From Alternaria dauci (lineage: Eukaryota > Ascomycota > Dothideomycetes > Pleosporales > Pleosporaceae): DNA of 64,000 nt. Positions 45,664 through 56,207 of this stretch are shown here, in pieces. The translations under genes and the position numbers were made by a program. The notes beneath the pieces were generated by a model that ran no database searches, was not told where the DNA came from, and saw nothing but the letters and a program-made list of their open reading frames with translations. Where the stretch lies: assembly GCF_042100115.1 (NCBI RefSeq), contig NC_091272.1, forward strand, positions 2,170,001 to 2,234,000, in the 5' to 3' direction. Numbering within the stretch: position 1 is the stretch's first letter; each line of letters opens with the position of its first letter.

Positions 45664-47900
45664 TCATATATCTCTTCTAGTTTTTCCGTTTTGTATGTCT
45701 TTCCTCAGTGGCATTGCAGCATACCCATTCAGCACACGTGACGATGTTCTTGCACTCCTTTCAGTCAACTTTCTCCATAACTCCCCGATGCTTGCCCTGT
45801 TTGCGGGTAGCATGCTGTACTGCAGGCTGTATAGGTTGCGGCGGTGAATAGGTGGAACAAATTGTCCGGACACTAGACATAGCAAGACACTAGGTGAGAA
45901 ATAGTGCTTGCGTATGCGATCGCCAAGGTCGAAGTAAGGCTGGAACATTGCGCGAAGCGACAATGGGATTGACTGTTCATCGTTAGTTTATATCTGGCGT
46001 AGCTGCAAGAAGATCGACCTACCTTTAGCAGCACATAAGCAGTGGGTGGTGAGTTTGCCGAGCCTGCTGTGCTAGAGCTAGCATCGGTGGTGTTTTGTAG
46101 CTCGAAATATATCCCCCCAGGCAATCGCCCGGGATCTTTCAGCCGGAGCATGACAGCGAACAGCGGAAAGTGATTAAGACATGCCAAGCCCATCTCCAGC
46201 GCGGCCTTGAGGCCGATGACTGCAATGCGTGCGCTTGCGAACGTCAAGTAGAAGACAAACACTGTCGGCAGTAGAAAGAATTGCAATGTAAAAAGAATCG
46301 TTCCGAGTAACAGCTGATCCAAGTCGTAGTCGCATGAGTCGATCCGGTTACGGAGGATATTACGCTTTTTCCCACGAAAGAGGTGAAAGAGCGATATGAT
46401 AATCGTAAGCTGCCAATGGAAGATGCGAGCAGATGCGACATAGAACGAGTAGATGTGCAACGTCAATAGTGAGACGAGATCTGAAAAGATGGAGATGGGC
46501 ATCGTAGCACCAGCAAAAGCTGAAAAGCCGATGACCTGGACGAGCGCAGGTAGATGTGGTCGCAAGAGTGATATGCAGCCTGCGAGGTCCAGTCAGTAGC
46601 AACTCGTGTATGTTAGCCTAATGAACATACCAGCCCAGTAGTCGATGACCCAGAGAAACAGGTCGCCAAGAAATGCAGCCAGTTCGGTGTTCAACTTCAA
46701 GCCTCCAGGCCAGCCCATGAGCCACGATATCATGCGCCGTAGCCCGTCGACTGCCCAGGTGCTGAAAATGGTGTCAACTTGAGCCGCCACAAAGGAAGCA
46801 TTCTCGATGATGAATGTTCCGACGGCGATACCCATTATGACATCGTTCGCGACCAACCAAAGGCTATTGTAGAATCGGATGTATTCGGGGTGACTGTTGG
46901 TAATGCTCTCCCAGTTGATCTTCCTCCTGCGCAAGGTAAGATACTGGATAGGCCAGTAGCAGGACTGTTGCAATCTGATGTCGATCTGCTGTGCTGTTGC
47001 AGAAATGTCTTTCAGGGCTGGCGAGTCAGAAGAGCCTGGTCGCCAATGTAGAACCTGAAGAACTGCCTCTCCCATTATGCGATGCGCAATCAGTCCAAAA
47101 ATGAACAACTGCGCAGCTATGGGCCATATCCAGACTCGGAATGCATAATGGAGTACAAGCCAGCCATAGTCCCAGAGATCGTTGGCCGATTCGACGACGC
47201 GCTCACTGACACTCAGAGCCCGCTTCGTGCGTCTGCCAATCATGCCAATATTCTTTTGCAGTAGGGCGTTGAGTTCGTGCGAACAGTTAATCTGCTCGAT
47301 GATCATGGGCAACGCCAGCTCCTTTTGTGTGCGAGGATGTGCAACCACTCTGTGCAGCTTCAGCTTTTCGACAAGGTGTGCCTTCCTCTTACGTTCCCTC
47401 TCCTCTGCTCGTTCTAGCTCTTCGAAAGCCACGTCCCATTCGGCGACCCTTGTCTTGTCCCCCAGAGCCAGCGTGATGGGCTTGAGTGAGAGGTATTGCA
47501 TACGCGTTGGGTGGGGTCGGTCGTAGACAATGACCTGCATCGATGCAAGGGTATCATCGGGGTAATGAAGGCGCGGAAATTGGTGTGAGGGATCGGTGTG
47601 GACTGTGAGAAGGTCGGCGCCAGACTGATCGACTGGGCTCCTGGGGTTGACGCAACCTAGTGCGCGCACAGAGGAGTGACCGCATCGCTGAAGTAATTCC
47701 TGGATATCGTGGGGGCTGTGTCGCAGCAGGGTTCCTACGAGCAGTGCATTCTCGACTTGGCGCAACTCGACGTCCTGTAGCACACCGACGACAAAGACAT
47801 CCGATGTCGAGTTTCTGAAGCCCACCAGAACACCCGGCACAGAGTCCTTGGGAGCGTCCGATGGCCAAAATACGCGCATCAACCCATTGTGTGTGACCAT
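45664..47900 (-). CDS. GPI1: GPI-GlcNAc transferase subunit Gpi1/PIG-Q
   Basis: Exons 46631-47900, 46023-46579 and 45664-45972 (introns of 51 and 50 nt) give 711 aa. The start MVTHNGLMRVFWPSD and GVLVGFRNS are conserved in fungal Gpi1. The second half is membrane-bound with several hydrophobic segments (WIWPIAAQLFIFG, GIAVGTFIIENASFV, LLLGTILFTLQFFLLPTVFVFYLTFA) and the family signature INWESITNSHPEYIRFYNSLWLVANDV. The C-terminal exon holds FVPPIHRRNLYSLQYSMLPAN. Gpi1 stabilises the ER complex that transfers GlcNAc to phosphatidylinositol, the first GPI-anchor step. Both introns fall in the conserved region and the joins (DYWAG-CISLL, YVLLK-SIPLSL) are smooth. Its ATG is 20 bp from the stop of an upstream same-strand gene. 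Confidence 0.92.
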
Positions 47901-47920
47901 GTCCTCATCCTGCTACCCCG

Positions 47921-48253
47921 CTAGAAGGAACCGCGACGTTTGAGCTGCTCGCGCGCAGAGATGCCAGTGCCTGCAAGTCGCGGATGCTGTTTGAATGTGT
48001 CAGCAGAAACCTTGCAAGCGCGAGACTGGCCCGTACTGACCAGATCCGTCTCCTGTGTCGCGATGCGCACAATTGGCAGTATGAAGAGGAAGAAGAGCAG
48101 GGAGAGCAGAGCAAAGCCCTTGGCAGTCCTCGTCACCACTCCGTGGTCCCAGGCAAATATCGCTAGCTCGTAGACGCGTGTCACAAGATCCCAACGAGCA
48201 GTCGAGTATCCTGCAACGAAGATTCCGATGGTAAGAATAGAGAAAGCGTGCAT
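47921..48253 (-). CDS. Small membrane protein, function unknown
   Basis: ATG at 48253, 110 aa as one exon. Two hydrophobic segments are visible, at about residues 1-18 (MHAFSILTIGIFVAGY) and 45-64 (GFALLSLLFFLFILPIVRI), followed by a polar C-terminus. Codon use and coherence over the first 70 residues suggest a real protein; I know no characterised homologue. A plausible alternative splice in the tail (donor GTCAGT after the ATQETDL codons, acceptor ...CTTGCAG) gives a different C-terminus ending at 47905, only 4 bp before GPI1. So the end is uncertain. Tight tandem spacing with GPI1 makes a shared or overlapping transcript likely. Confidence 0.55.
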   Translation of the reverse strand: MHAFSILTIGIFVAGYSTARWDLVTRVYELAIFAWDHGVVTRTAKGFALLSLLFFLFILPIVRIATQETDLVSTGQSRACKVSADTFKQHPRLAGTGISAREQLKRRGSF

Positions 48254-49085
48254 CTACACCGGCATGCCAAGCGATAGTTCGGAATGGTCAAAGGAGGAAC
48301 AGCGCGTGCTCGGGACTAGCAATCAGCTATGTACGCCCAGATGTCGTCGATAGGTCTTGGTTTCGAATCTGTAAATTGACAGCGGTATGGAGTAGTGCCC
48401 CTGGATGTACATGGCGCAAGATGCATCATCGAGCAGTGCGTAGACATGCGATGATCGCGTACGTGGAAGGCGGTGCGATTGTTCGGGGTATGCGCTAGCG
48501 CTCAATGCACTCTAGCTCGTACCGCTTCTGGGCCTGCCTCGACAACGTTGAGCGCCATCACAGAGCAAAGCTTCACATCGACAGAGCACAAGAAAAGTCC
48601 ACATTTGTCAACAAATTAACTGTGAAATAGACATTACCGCGCTACCGTAGGTGCTACCTTTCCTTCGCCTCTTTCCTATACTGTGCTTTCACATTGTCTA
48701 CGTTGACCGCTTCCACGTGTGACGGGCAAGCATTCAACATGCATCAATCGAAATGGGCGGAGGCAGGCAGAAGGCCGGACGCGCCGAGAGGGAGCTTCAA
48801 TGGGCAGAGGTAACGTACAAGTAATGCGATTTGTACAACACAATTCACTGCATTCTGAAGCGCACATAACCAGGCGCTCTGTTCGCGTTGATTGCTAGCG
48901 CGTCGCGTTCTTTCGCCTGAAGTTTCCGTTCACTCCAGTCGCGACCTCCAGCCAGTCGCTCTGCCCTCTTCAACACAGCGTCTCCAGACGTAAACAACAT
49001 TTCTAGTCTTACTAACTCGTCCAGTCAACACGGAGTCGCAACTCCTGATCCTGGACAAAGACAACCAAACGATTACCCAGGCGAC
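48254..49085. promoter_or_regulatory. Divergent intergenic, small membrane protein / NUP42
   Basis: 832 bp separating two divergent starts. No gene or named regulatory motif recognised. The 150 bp before NUP42 is pyrimidine-rich in parts. Confidence 0.4.
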
Positions 49086-51097
49086 ATGACCGTATGCAAC
49101 TTCTATCCGCGAAACGCTTGCAAGTTCGGAGGTAACCGGCCAGATATGATCTACCGACTGTGTTCTCACGCAAAACAGATGCTTGCAAATTCGAGCACCC
49201 TGGAAGTCCGAGGGACGCAGCTCGGAATGGAGGCTCCAACAACAACCGCTTTAGTGCTTTCAATGGCGATCGCTACCGTCCGAGTGACAACAGCGGATCC
49301 AGCTCATTCGGGGGCAGCCGCGAGTCAAAGTCGTCGACTTTCAACTTAGACAAGGACAGCATCCAAGCAGATCTTAGCAAGGAGCGTCCAACCTACCCGC
49401 TCTCATGTTATGGCCCAGGGAAAGATGCTCCACGTCAGCTGATTGAAGGTCCGGTCGAGATCAGTCCTGAGGAGCTCCGACTCCGGTACTATACGTTACG
49501 GGCGGCCGGCAACGAGCCCACAGCAGTGAGTACGGAATATCACTCTAGGTTACTTAAAACTAACAGACTGCAGCAACAGGAAGAGGGTGCGCTGAATGAA
49601 AAGATGCAACAGCAAGTGAAGGCGATTTTAGACGACGTTACAGGGGCTATCAACTATATTCAAGCAGGTGCCGACGTCCACCCCAACCGCATCGACATCG
49701 CCAAGGGCACTGCTTCAGCAACCGGGTCGATGAGTAACACGATTGCATCATCTAACACTGCAGCAAATCCTTTCATGAAAGCCCCTTCGAACCCATTCCA
49801 GGCGGCAGCAGCATCTTCGCAGCCTGCTGCCTTCGGCCAGGCCTCAACACCAGGATTTGGCAAGCCGGCCTTCGGTCAACCATCCAACCCAGCACAAACT
49901 ACCTCCGCGTTCGGACAGCCATCAAATCCGGGCCAGACCACTTCAGCATTTGGTCAACCCTCGAATCCGGGTCAGACTACCTCCGCTTTTGGGCAGGCGT
50001 CAAGCCTGGGTCAGACTACTTCGGCCTTTGGAAAAACCTCAAATCCAGGCCAGACTACTTCGGCCTTTGGGCAGGCGTCTAATCCAGGCCAATCAGCTTC
50101 GCCCTTTGGTTCGGCTTCTGCTTTGGGTCAAAAGCCATCACCTTTTGGTCAGCCTTCAGCGCTGGGTGGTAGTGGTAGTGCGTTTGGAAAGCCTGCATTT
50201 GGAGCCTCTGGATTTGGTCAGCCATCGATGCCGGGCGTAGGAAGCGCCTTTGGGCAGACCAGCAGTATGGGCCAAGGCTCGGCTTTTGGCCAGCCATCAG
50301 CACCAGGTGCGGCGTCTGGATTTGGACAGACGAACGCTCTAGGGCAAAAGCCAAACCCTTTCAGCAAGCCTGGATTTGGTCAAAGTGGATTTGGCCAAAC
50401 GTCTCAGCCAAGTGCCAGTGTCTCCCCCTTCGGGCAACAAGCATCCTCTGGCACATCTCCATTTGGTCAGCAAGCTTCGTCAGGTCCATCTCCCTTTGGT
50501 CAGCAAGCGCAGCAGACAAGCCAGCCCTCACCGTTTGGTCAGCAAGCACAGAAACCAAACCCATTTGGCCAGCCTCAGCAAGCATCTACCCAGGCACCTG
50601 TGCAGTCAAGCCCCTTTGGTGGTACTGCATCGTCACAAACGCCAGCATTCGGTCAGGCGAGCAAGCCCTCACCTTTCGGCACCCAGCAGCCGCAAAACAA
50701 CGCGACGCAGCCAGCAGCTGCTAATCCGTTCCTCAAGCCCCAGACATCTGCTGCCCCTGCAACTTCCACATCCACTGCCTCTCCTTTTGCAACTCAACCC
50801 CAGAACCAACCTAGCGACCCCCCGGCTCCTGCTCAAGCTACTTCTCAACTACCTTCAATCGCACAGCCTACCTCGGCAGCACGTCCCCATGTCGAGGGTG
50901 TCACACCAGACGGCAAGCCCATTGACCCGAAGGACCGGTACAAGGAGGGCAAACCAGAGGAGTATGACGGCGAGCAGGGCAGGATCTTAGAGGAGATTTA
51001 TAAACGCGTTTCGCAACTAGGACGGTTTAACGATGATGAGGACATCCCGGTCACGCCTCCGAAGTGTGAATGGATAGCGCCACTTGTGCTACTGTGA
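49086..51097 (+). CDS. NUP42: FG nucleoporin Nup42 with CCCH zinc finger
   Basis: Exons 49086-49131 and 49179-51097 give 654 aa. The splice completes one CCCH finger (C-x7-C-x5-C-x3-H) reading CNFYPRNACKFGDACKFEH at residues 4-22, the N-terminal signature of Nup42/NUPL2. After a short helical region (about 100-175) there is a long FG domain rich in AFGQ, PFGQ and GFGQ repeats (about 225-560). The end is an ordered, acidic C-terminus (RFNDDEDIPVTPP). Nup42 sits on the cytoplasmic face of the pore and works with Gle1/Dbp5 in mRNA export. A stop-free 48-nt segment at 49526-49573 (GTGAGT...CTAAC...CTGCAG) is probably a second intron, giving 638 aa. An exact 39-bp tandem repeat lies at 49880-50191. 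Confidence 0.85.
49880..50191 (+). repeat. 39-bp coding minisatellite, 8 imperfect copies
   Basis: Eight consecutive 39-nt units code for the 13-residue unit (P/A/T)S(N/S/A)PGQTTSAFG(Q/K/S), with most variation at positions 1, 3-5 and 13. The first five are nearly identical at protein level and the last three have drifted. In-frame, so copy-number change alters the FG count without frameshift. Confidence 0.9.
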
Positions 51098-51677
51098 AGA
51101 CATCGACGTAGGTCAGATGTTCGGGTGCGTTTGGCGTCATGGAACATGATAGGCGTTTGGTTTTGATTTGGGCAGGAACGTTGCTCACAGAGATACGTAT
51201 AGATGATAGGTTGAAATACGGATAAAAGCACATGCAGCGTCGCATCTGCTATGATAAAAGTTAGAGTTTGACACACCGAAAGATGAAGCAGTATGGTGCA
51301 GGCATAAGTGAATCATCACACGATCATGCGCAATAACAAGAGTCGTTATGTGAAAGCAGGAGGACAATGCCGAAACTGCAGTTGAAGCACATACGCAATA
51401 CTTGGTGTTAGAATGCAATACCGGTTCGCCGTGACGTTGCCACTGGTACCCTGGACATCAGCACGAGCAACTAGAAATGTGTTTGGTATAAGATAGACAC
51501 TCGATAAATACACGCTTTCGTAATGACTCAGCAGAGACCAATCTCGTAATGTACATGCGTGTCTCATCCCGCTGGCCCCGCGTGCAGCACTGCCTGCCCC
51601 GCTCGTGCATGTCCTCCTCAGCGTCTCGCTCACATTCTGCCGCTTATTCGTCGCTCGGTAGGTACTCGGTGGATTTT
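51098..51677. other. Convergent intergenic, 580 bp
   Basis: Between the NUP42 stop and the stop of the tiny three-exon gene. Only short frames, no resemblance to known families. Confidence 0.5.
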
Positions 51678-52220
51678 TTATCGCTTTTTCGCATCGACCT
51701 TGTCCTCGAGGGTGCGGACGTAGCCTTCTATCCGTTGGACGGCGGATTGGAGAGCCTGCTCTCGTTAGCAATGGCCCGCTTCCCATAGGTGACCTCCATA
51801 TATCGTTACTCCATCCGCAGATATGTGCAGAGGAAGTATATTTGGATGACGTACGTAAATGTCTTCGGTCAGGAGCTGATTTGACACGCGGTATTCGTCA
51901 ATGACATAGTAGTACATGCCTGCGCCGGATGTCGTCGCGCCGAGAAGGAAACCGAACAATCTGTCGTATGTTAGCCATATCCTTCTGTTCCACTTTGTCG
52001 CCGAGACGTCTACGTCTTCGCCTCAGGGTTCGTTTGTCGGCATATGAGAAAGCTTCCAGCCATAGTCGTATAGTCATCCCACTTGTTGCAACCTCTGCCA
52101 AGATAATTGCGAGATGAGCACTCACCCTCCCCTAAAAGCACCAACAGGTTTCCTGACTGGCGCAACAACAGCATCCTGCCTCAGTACCGCGCTTGTCTGG
52201 AATCCGCGGGAAGCAGCCAT
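51678..52220 (-). CDS. Small, probably mitochondrial membrane protein
   Basis: Three exons, 52126-52220, 51855-51960 and 51678-51755, give 92 aa; a single-frame search misses it. All joins are in frame: exon 1 ends GAFRGG, exon 2 reads LFGFLLGATTSGAGMYYYVIDEY and ends TEDIY, exon 3 reads ALQSAVQRIEGYVRTLEDKV and stops after DAKKR. The first 31 residues are positively charged with no acidic residue until Asp16, presequence-like. Residues 33-52 form one membrane helix and 58-90 a coiled-coil-like helix. It resembles a conserved fungal protein of unknown function; the topology recalls small MICOS or respiratory-assembly factors, which is inference only. The middle intron (51961-52125) is long, 165 nt. 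Confidence 0.75.
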
Positions 52221-52824
52221 GGGCGATCGGACGCCGGCGCGAGCGGCCGCCCTCAAGAATTGAGTTGCCATTGTGTCCTTTGCTGTCTACTGGTTCACTC
52301 GGATCGTGGCTCGAGCTTGCGTCTCGGTCTGCGAGTGTGTGGATGGATCGTGGTGGTGGTGACGCTCGTGTGCCAGCCGTGACGTTTGTGAGCTACTCTC
52401 CGCACCACAAACAAGCAAGCTCGACTCGTCTGACCCGGACCCTTGCCAGGCTGTTGCTTATGTCAGCCACCCCACCTGTCCTCTTCGGGTAGACTATAAC
52501 CCTTGTGGCGATGGCACTTTGATGTAAGACAGAATGTTGACAAAGCGTAACAGATCATAAGATGCCCAACAGTTACTATGGGATGAAGGTTCTTGTCGGC
52601 TTACCCCTAGTACCTAATGATCATTGCCAATGCAGATGGCTCAAAAGCAACACACACAACATGTACGCACAAGAAAAGAGAGTGGGAATACCTTGGTAGA
52701 CTCTGCGCCAGTTTTGCCTTCGCTGCTTACACAACAATGTATATATCAATTTCGAGAAGTTATAAAAATAGTGACTATCTAATTATATTGCAACGCGGGC
52801 AAGGGGTATTGGGAAATCAATATA
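52221..52824. other. Intergenic, 604 bp, right part AT-rich
   Basis: 5' flank of the tiny mitochondrial-type gene and 3' flank of the peroxidase. AT-rich at 52740-52810. No gene seen. Confidence 0.5.
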
Positions 52825-53918
52825 CTAAGGAAGGGAAGGTTTGCTGACGGGTAGGGTCCTCGTGCAGTCCGTCAACTTGAGCAGGTCTGTCTTCTCTACA
52901 CCCAACAAACTCATCCTAATGTACGCCTTCGCATAGTCCAGGTTCCAACGGACTTGATTGCCGACATAAGCGTTCCAATCACTTTTGATCTCGGAATGTT
53001 TCGACAGTACTTTGTCACTCGGGAGTACAAAGACCTTTTGGTCTTTAGAGATGCCCACGGGATTGGTAAGCGTATCGTTGTAAAATTCGACGTCCCAGAC
53101 ACCAGGAGTGGTATCGAGGGGCTTCTCCGCATACTTGGTGTCGACAAAACGTTGTTTGGCTGTTGCGTGGGCGCCTACGAGCGCTGCGAGATCTCGTGCT
53201 GTGAACCCCTTCTGTTTGAAAAGGTCAATCATCTTGTTGGCATCATCGCGAACATCGGGTAGAAGACCGTTAGGTGCAGCTTTCGTAGCGTCGGAGCGGC
53301 CAACAAAGGTAAACAAGCGTGGTCCCTTCGGACATGATAGGGTGGCGTGGTTATGCGCATATTGGACAAGATCGGCGTATCCAACCTTGTACTTGGCCTG
53401 TACACCGCGAAGAAGTGTGCGAATCTTTTGAAGGCCGTTGTTCTCTGGTCGATTTTCTTCGCCAAAGTCCATCAACAGCGATCCATCAGCGCCACCATTG
53501 GGAGCATTTTTGTCCCAAGACCCAGCATCATGGAAACCCATACGGACTGCAGCACGAGCATTATCGTTACATTCTTTGTCTGCTCCAACGAAGTGCTTTG
53601 TGAGCTCGGCAGATACGTCATACCCTAAAGAATTCTTAGTACTTCAGTGTCATCGAGAGAGATTTATCAGAACTTACAAGCACAGCATTTGTCAACACTG
53701 ACCAGTGAGCAACTTAGCGGCTTGTTCGTCTTAGTGTCGTCAACAGGCGATTTCTTGCCAGCCAAAATATCAGCAATAAGCTGTGCGATGCCAGTGAGAG
53801 GTCCGTCGAGGATATCATCGATGATGCCCGTTGCAGGTCCACGTTGTTCCAGGGGAGTAGATGTCGCTATGGAGCACAAAGCGAGGAGAGGCAAAGCCAG
53901 AGATTTACTTAAGACCAT
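52825..53918 (-). CDS. Secreted class II-type haem peroxidase
   Basis: Exon 1 53678-53918 and exon 2 52825-53624 (intron 53625-53677) give 346 aa. Residues 1-20 are a signal peptide (MVLSKSLALPLLALCSIATS). The mature start carries a spacer and clustered cysteines, KCCAC, joined by the splice to WYDVSAEL. The distal haem site is RMGFHDAGSW with Arg108, Phe111 and His112; the proximal site is LVGAHATAK with His233. The calcium-site-like GGADGSLLMDFGEE stretch and QYAHNHA are also present. This fits the ascomycete ligninase/LiP-like class II branch. Extracellular, it would use hydrogen peroxide to oxidise phenolic substrates. Manganese-binding acids and the surface Trp cannot be judged without an alignment. 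It borders a 2.3-kb gene-free stretch. Confidence 0.85.
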
Positions 53919-56207
53919 AATGAAAGTAAGAATATGTAAAGACTGACAAGAGTATGAACAAATTACTAAGAAAGCCAAGGAGAGATGAGCAACTATGAGC
54001 TGGTAAGGAGCGGAAAGTTAAGGAGTTTGGAACATCCTTATACCGCGCAACGGTCTACTACAGCGGGCGTATACAAACCCTAAAGGCTTCAGCCTTGCCG
54101 ATCCCGTCCAACACGATCTCAAGACGCAGAACAGTTGAGGCCAAGCGAAGCCGTGTCGACAAGAAAGATACAGCTCGGTCCCCGAAAGAGCAATCTATCC
54201 TTGTGAGTTTGGGCCAAGCCAGCCGCTTCAAAGCGACGTGGTTAGGGGACCGTGGCCAAACAGCTACCAGCCGATGGCAATGACTGCATTATTCAGGGCC
54301 AAACCTAGAATGGTGACCTTTGCAGACAAGTACTCTCGGGCTTCTCGTAAGCAGTGCTGGCGGTCCAATAGTCCCCGCAGAGTCCAAAGGGGGGGGGGGG
54401 GGGCGGGTTGCTAAGCCTTCCGAAGGCACGCGTCGAAGAGGGCAACACTTTTTTCGCAGCACCCCCAAACGCTATTTGGCGCACCCCAAAAGCTCTGATG
54501 GGAGTAATTTCCCGCCCCAAACCTTCTAAAATATCAATCCCAAATGATCGGATAGAAGCAATCCTTTACCTAGAAATTGCCTAGTTGGGTAATAATCTCT
54601 CAAGGTGTTGATCGATGAGGATATTTAGGCAGCCTACCTAGGTAAGAACCTTTCATCCCGAGGTGTCATGTAATCTTTTTGGGTGCGCATACTGCGCGGA
54701 TGCCACCAGCGCGCAGCCGCGAAAACGCCCCTTACCGAGGATACTGCATCGCCATTCTCTATCACCGCTAGCTTCTCGTTCTCTCGAATGCTAGGTACGA
54801 AGCAGATATCATGTCATATCTTCTCTGCGGGCGCATGGTGACTTGCCCAGATCTTGCTGGACTGGGTACCGAAGCTCGCATGCTCGCTTGGTATGGCAAG
54901 GGTCAATTCTCTCCGCATGAACATCCGGAATTTGAGCCCACGATCCGCAAAAAGCAATTTGACTTGCGGCCCCATACCCTGGATTCTGTGAGATGACTGA
55001 GTGAGGGGTTTTGTGTTTCAGCTAGTGGAGCCACTACCGTCATCTGAGACTGCCCAACTTCTGATTACCTATGCCAAGGCCCCGAAAAGCAACGCGGTAC
55101 CTAGGTATCGAGACGTCTTACGACGTTGCCTAAGGCAAGCAACACCAAGGCATGGAGACGCTAACCTTCATACCCAAGGATCGAGTAATGACGGCAACAG
55201 AGGAGATGATGCTGAGCCTTCGGCCACTTAAATGTACGTGGACGGGCTGAACAGAGAGATGGACCACAGAACCGCAGTCTAGTCGAGCAGCCGATGCTGT
55301 GGAGAGTAGGAGCCACCAGGAGACTTCCAACTGTATTCAACAGCATCGGCACAGCATTTCAGACAACTCAATGCCTTGCGAACTTTATTAATTCAGCAGG
55401 GTGGCTTCCAAAGTTGTTCTGCGATTGGTCTTGGTACTCACAGGCCTGAGCATCACCCCTATTTCTAATAATGTTCGCGACGCTGATGTCGAGAATGGTG
55501 TTGAGCAAAACGCGCCCTGACGCGCATATAGAGAGTTTTGAAAGCGAGGATCTTGCAGGTACTTGTGCTGACCGCGCTTCGCTGCAGGCAGTGCAGCCTG
55601 GCACTACGGCTCAGAACTAAAATGCAGTTTGATCCGGTGGTCGAGTGCCAAGCGAGATCCTAGTATCGGTCACAGAAGCCATTGTTAGACCAGACCGCCC
55701 TAGAAAGAACTGTGACAGTAGAGGTCTCCAGAAAAGAAGAGCGAGTTTGTTTGAACTTTGCATACCCTACCTAAGAGGTATCGTTCGCGTTGTCTCTCCT
55801 GGCCCGCAAAAGCATGAGCTTGAAAAAACTACTTACTTGTTTCGTGCTTAACCCAAACCCGGGATTGAACAATGCCATACTGCTAGGGGATTCAACGAAG
55901 TTCATACGGAACGCCATTTCAGGAATATCGCATTGGTGGAGTGGGAAACGAAGCAGCACCCGCAGCGCGCCTTGGGTTGGTGGCTTTAGCGGGAATAACA
56001 GTCTTGGCAGACGGCATACAGAAGTGCCGACAAGCGGAGGCCTGGAGGCGTCACGCTCTCCCTGATCTTCATGCATCAACACTATGGGCCTTTCCGTGTT
56101 TACCATCTCAGCGTCCAAACAACACTTCGAAGCCTACTGATACTTTCCTTCTGCGATCTCGCCACTTCAATTCCGAACCCGCGGCCATTATCACGTCATG
56201 CACACAG
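53919..56207. other. Gene-poor tract, 2.3 kb
   Basis: No gene recognised. It contains a 15-G homopolymer at 54389-54403, two exact copies of the palindrome TACCTAGGTA (54635-54644, 55098-55107), and related CCTA/TAGG words (near 54568 and 55766). Presumed to include the promoters of the peroxidase and the Zn2Cys6 gene. Confidence 0.5.
54389..54403. repeat. Homopolymer G15
   Basis: Fifteen consecutive G, then CGGG. Non-coding. Possible G-quadruplex or sequencing-length artefact. Confidence 0.8.
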
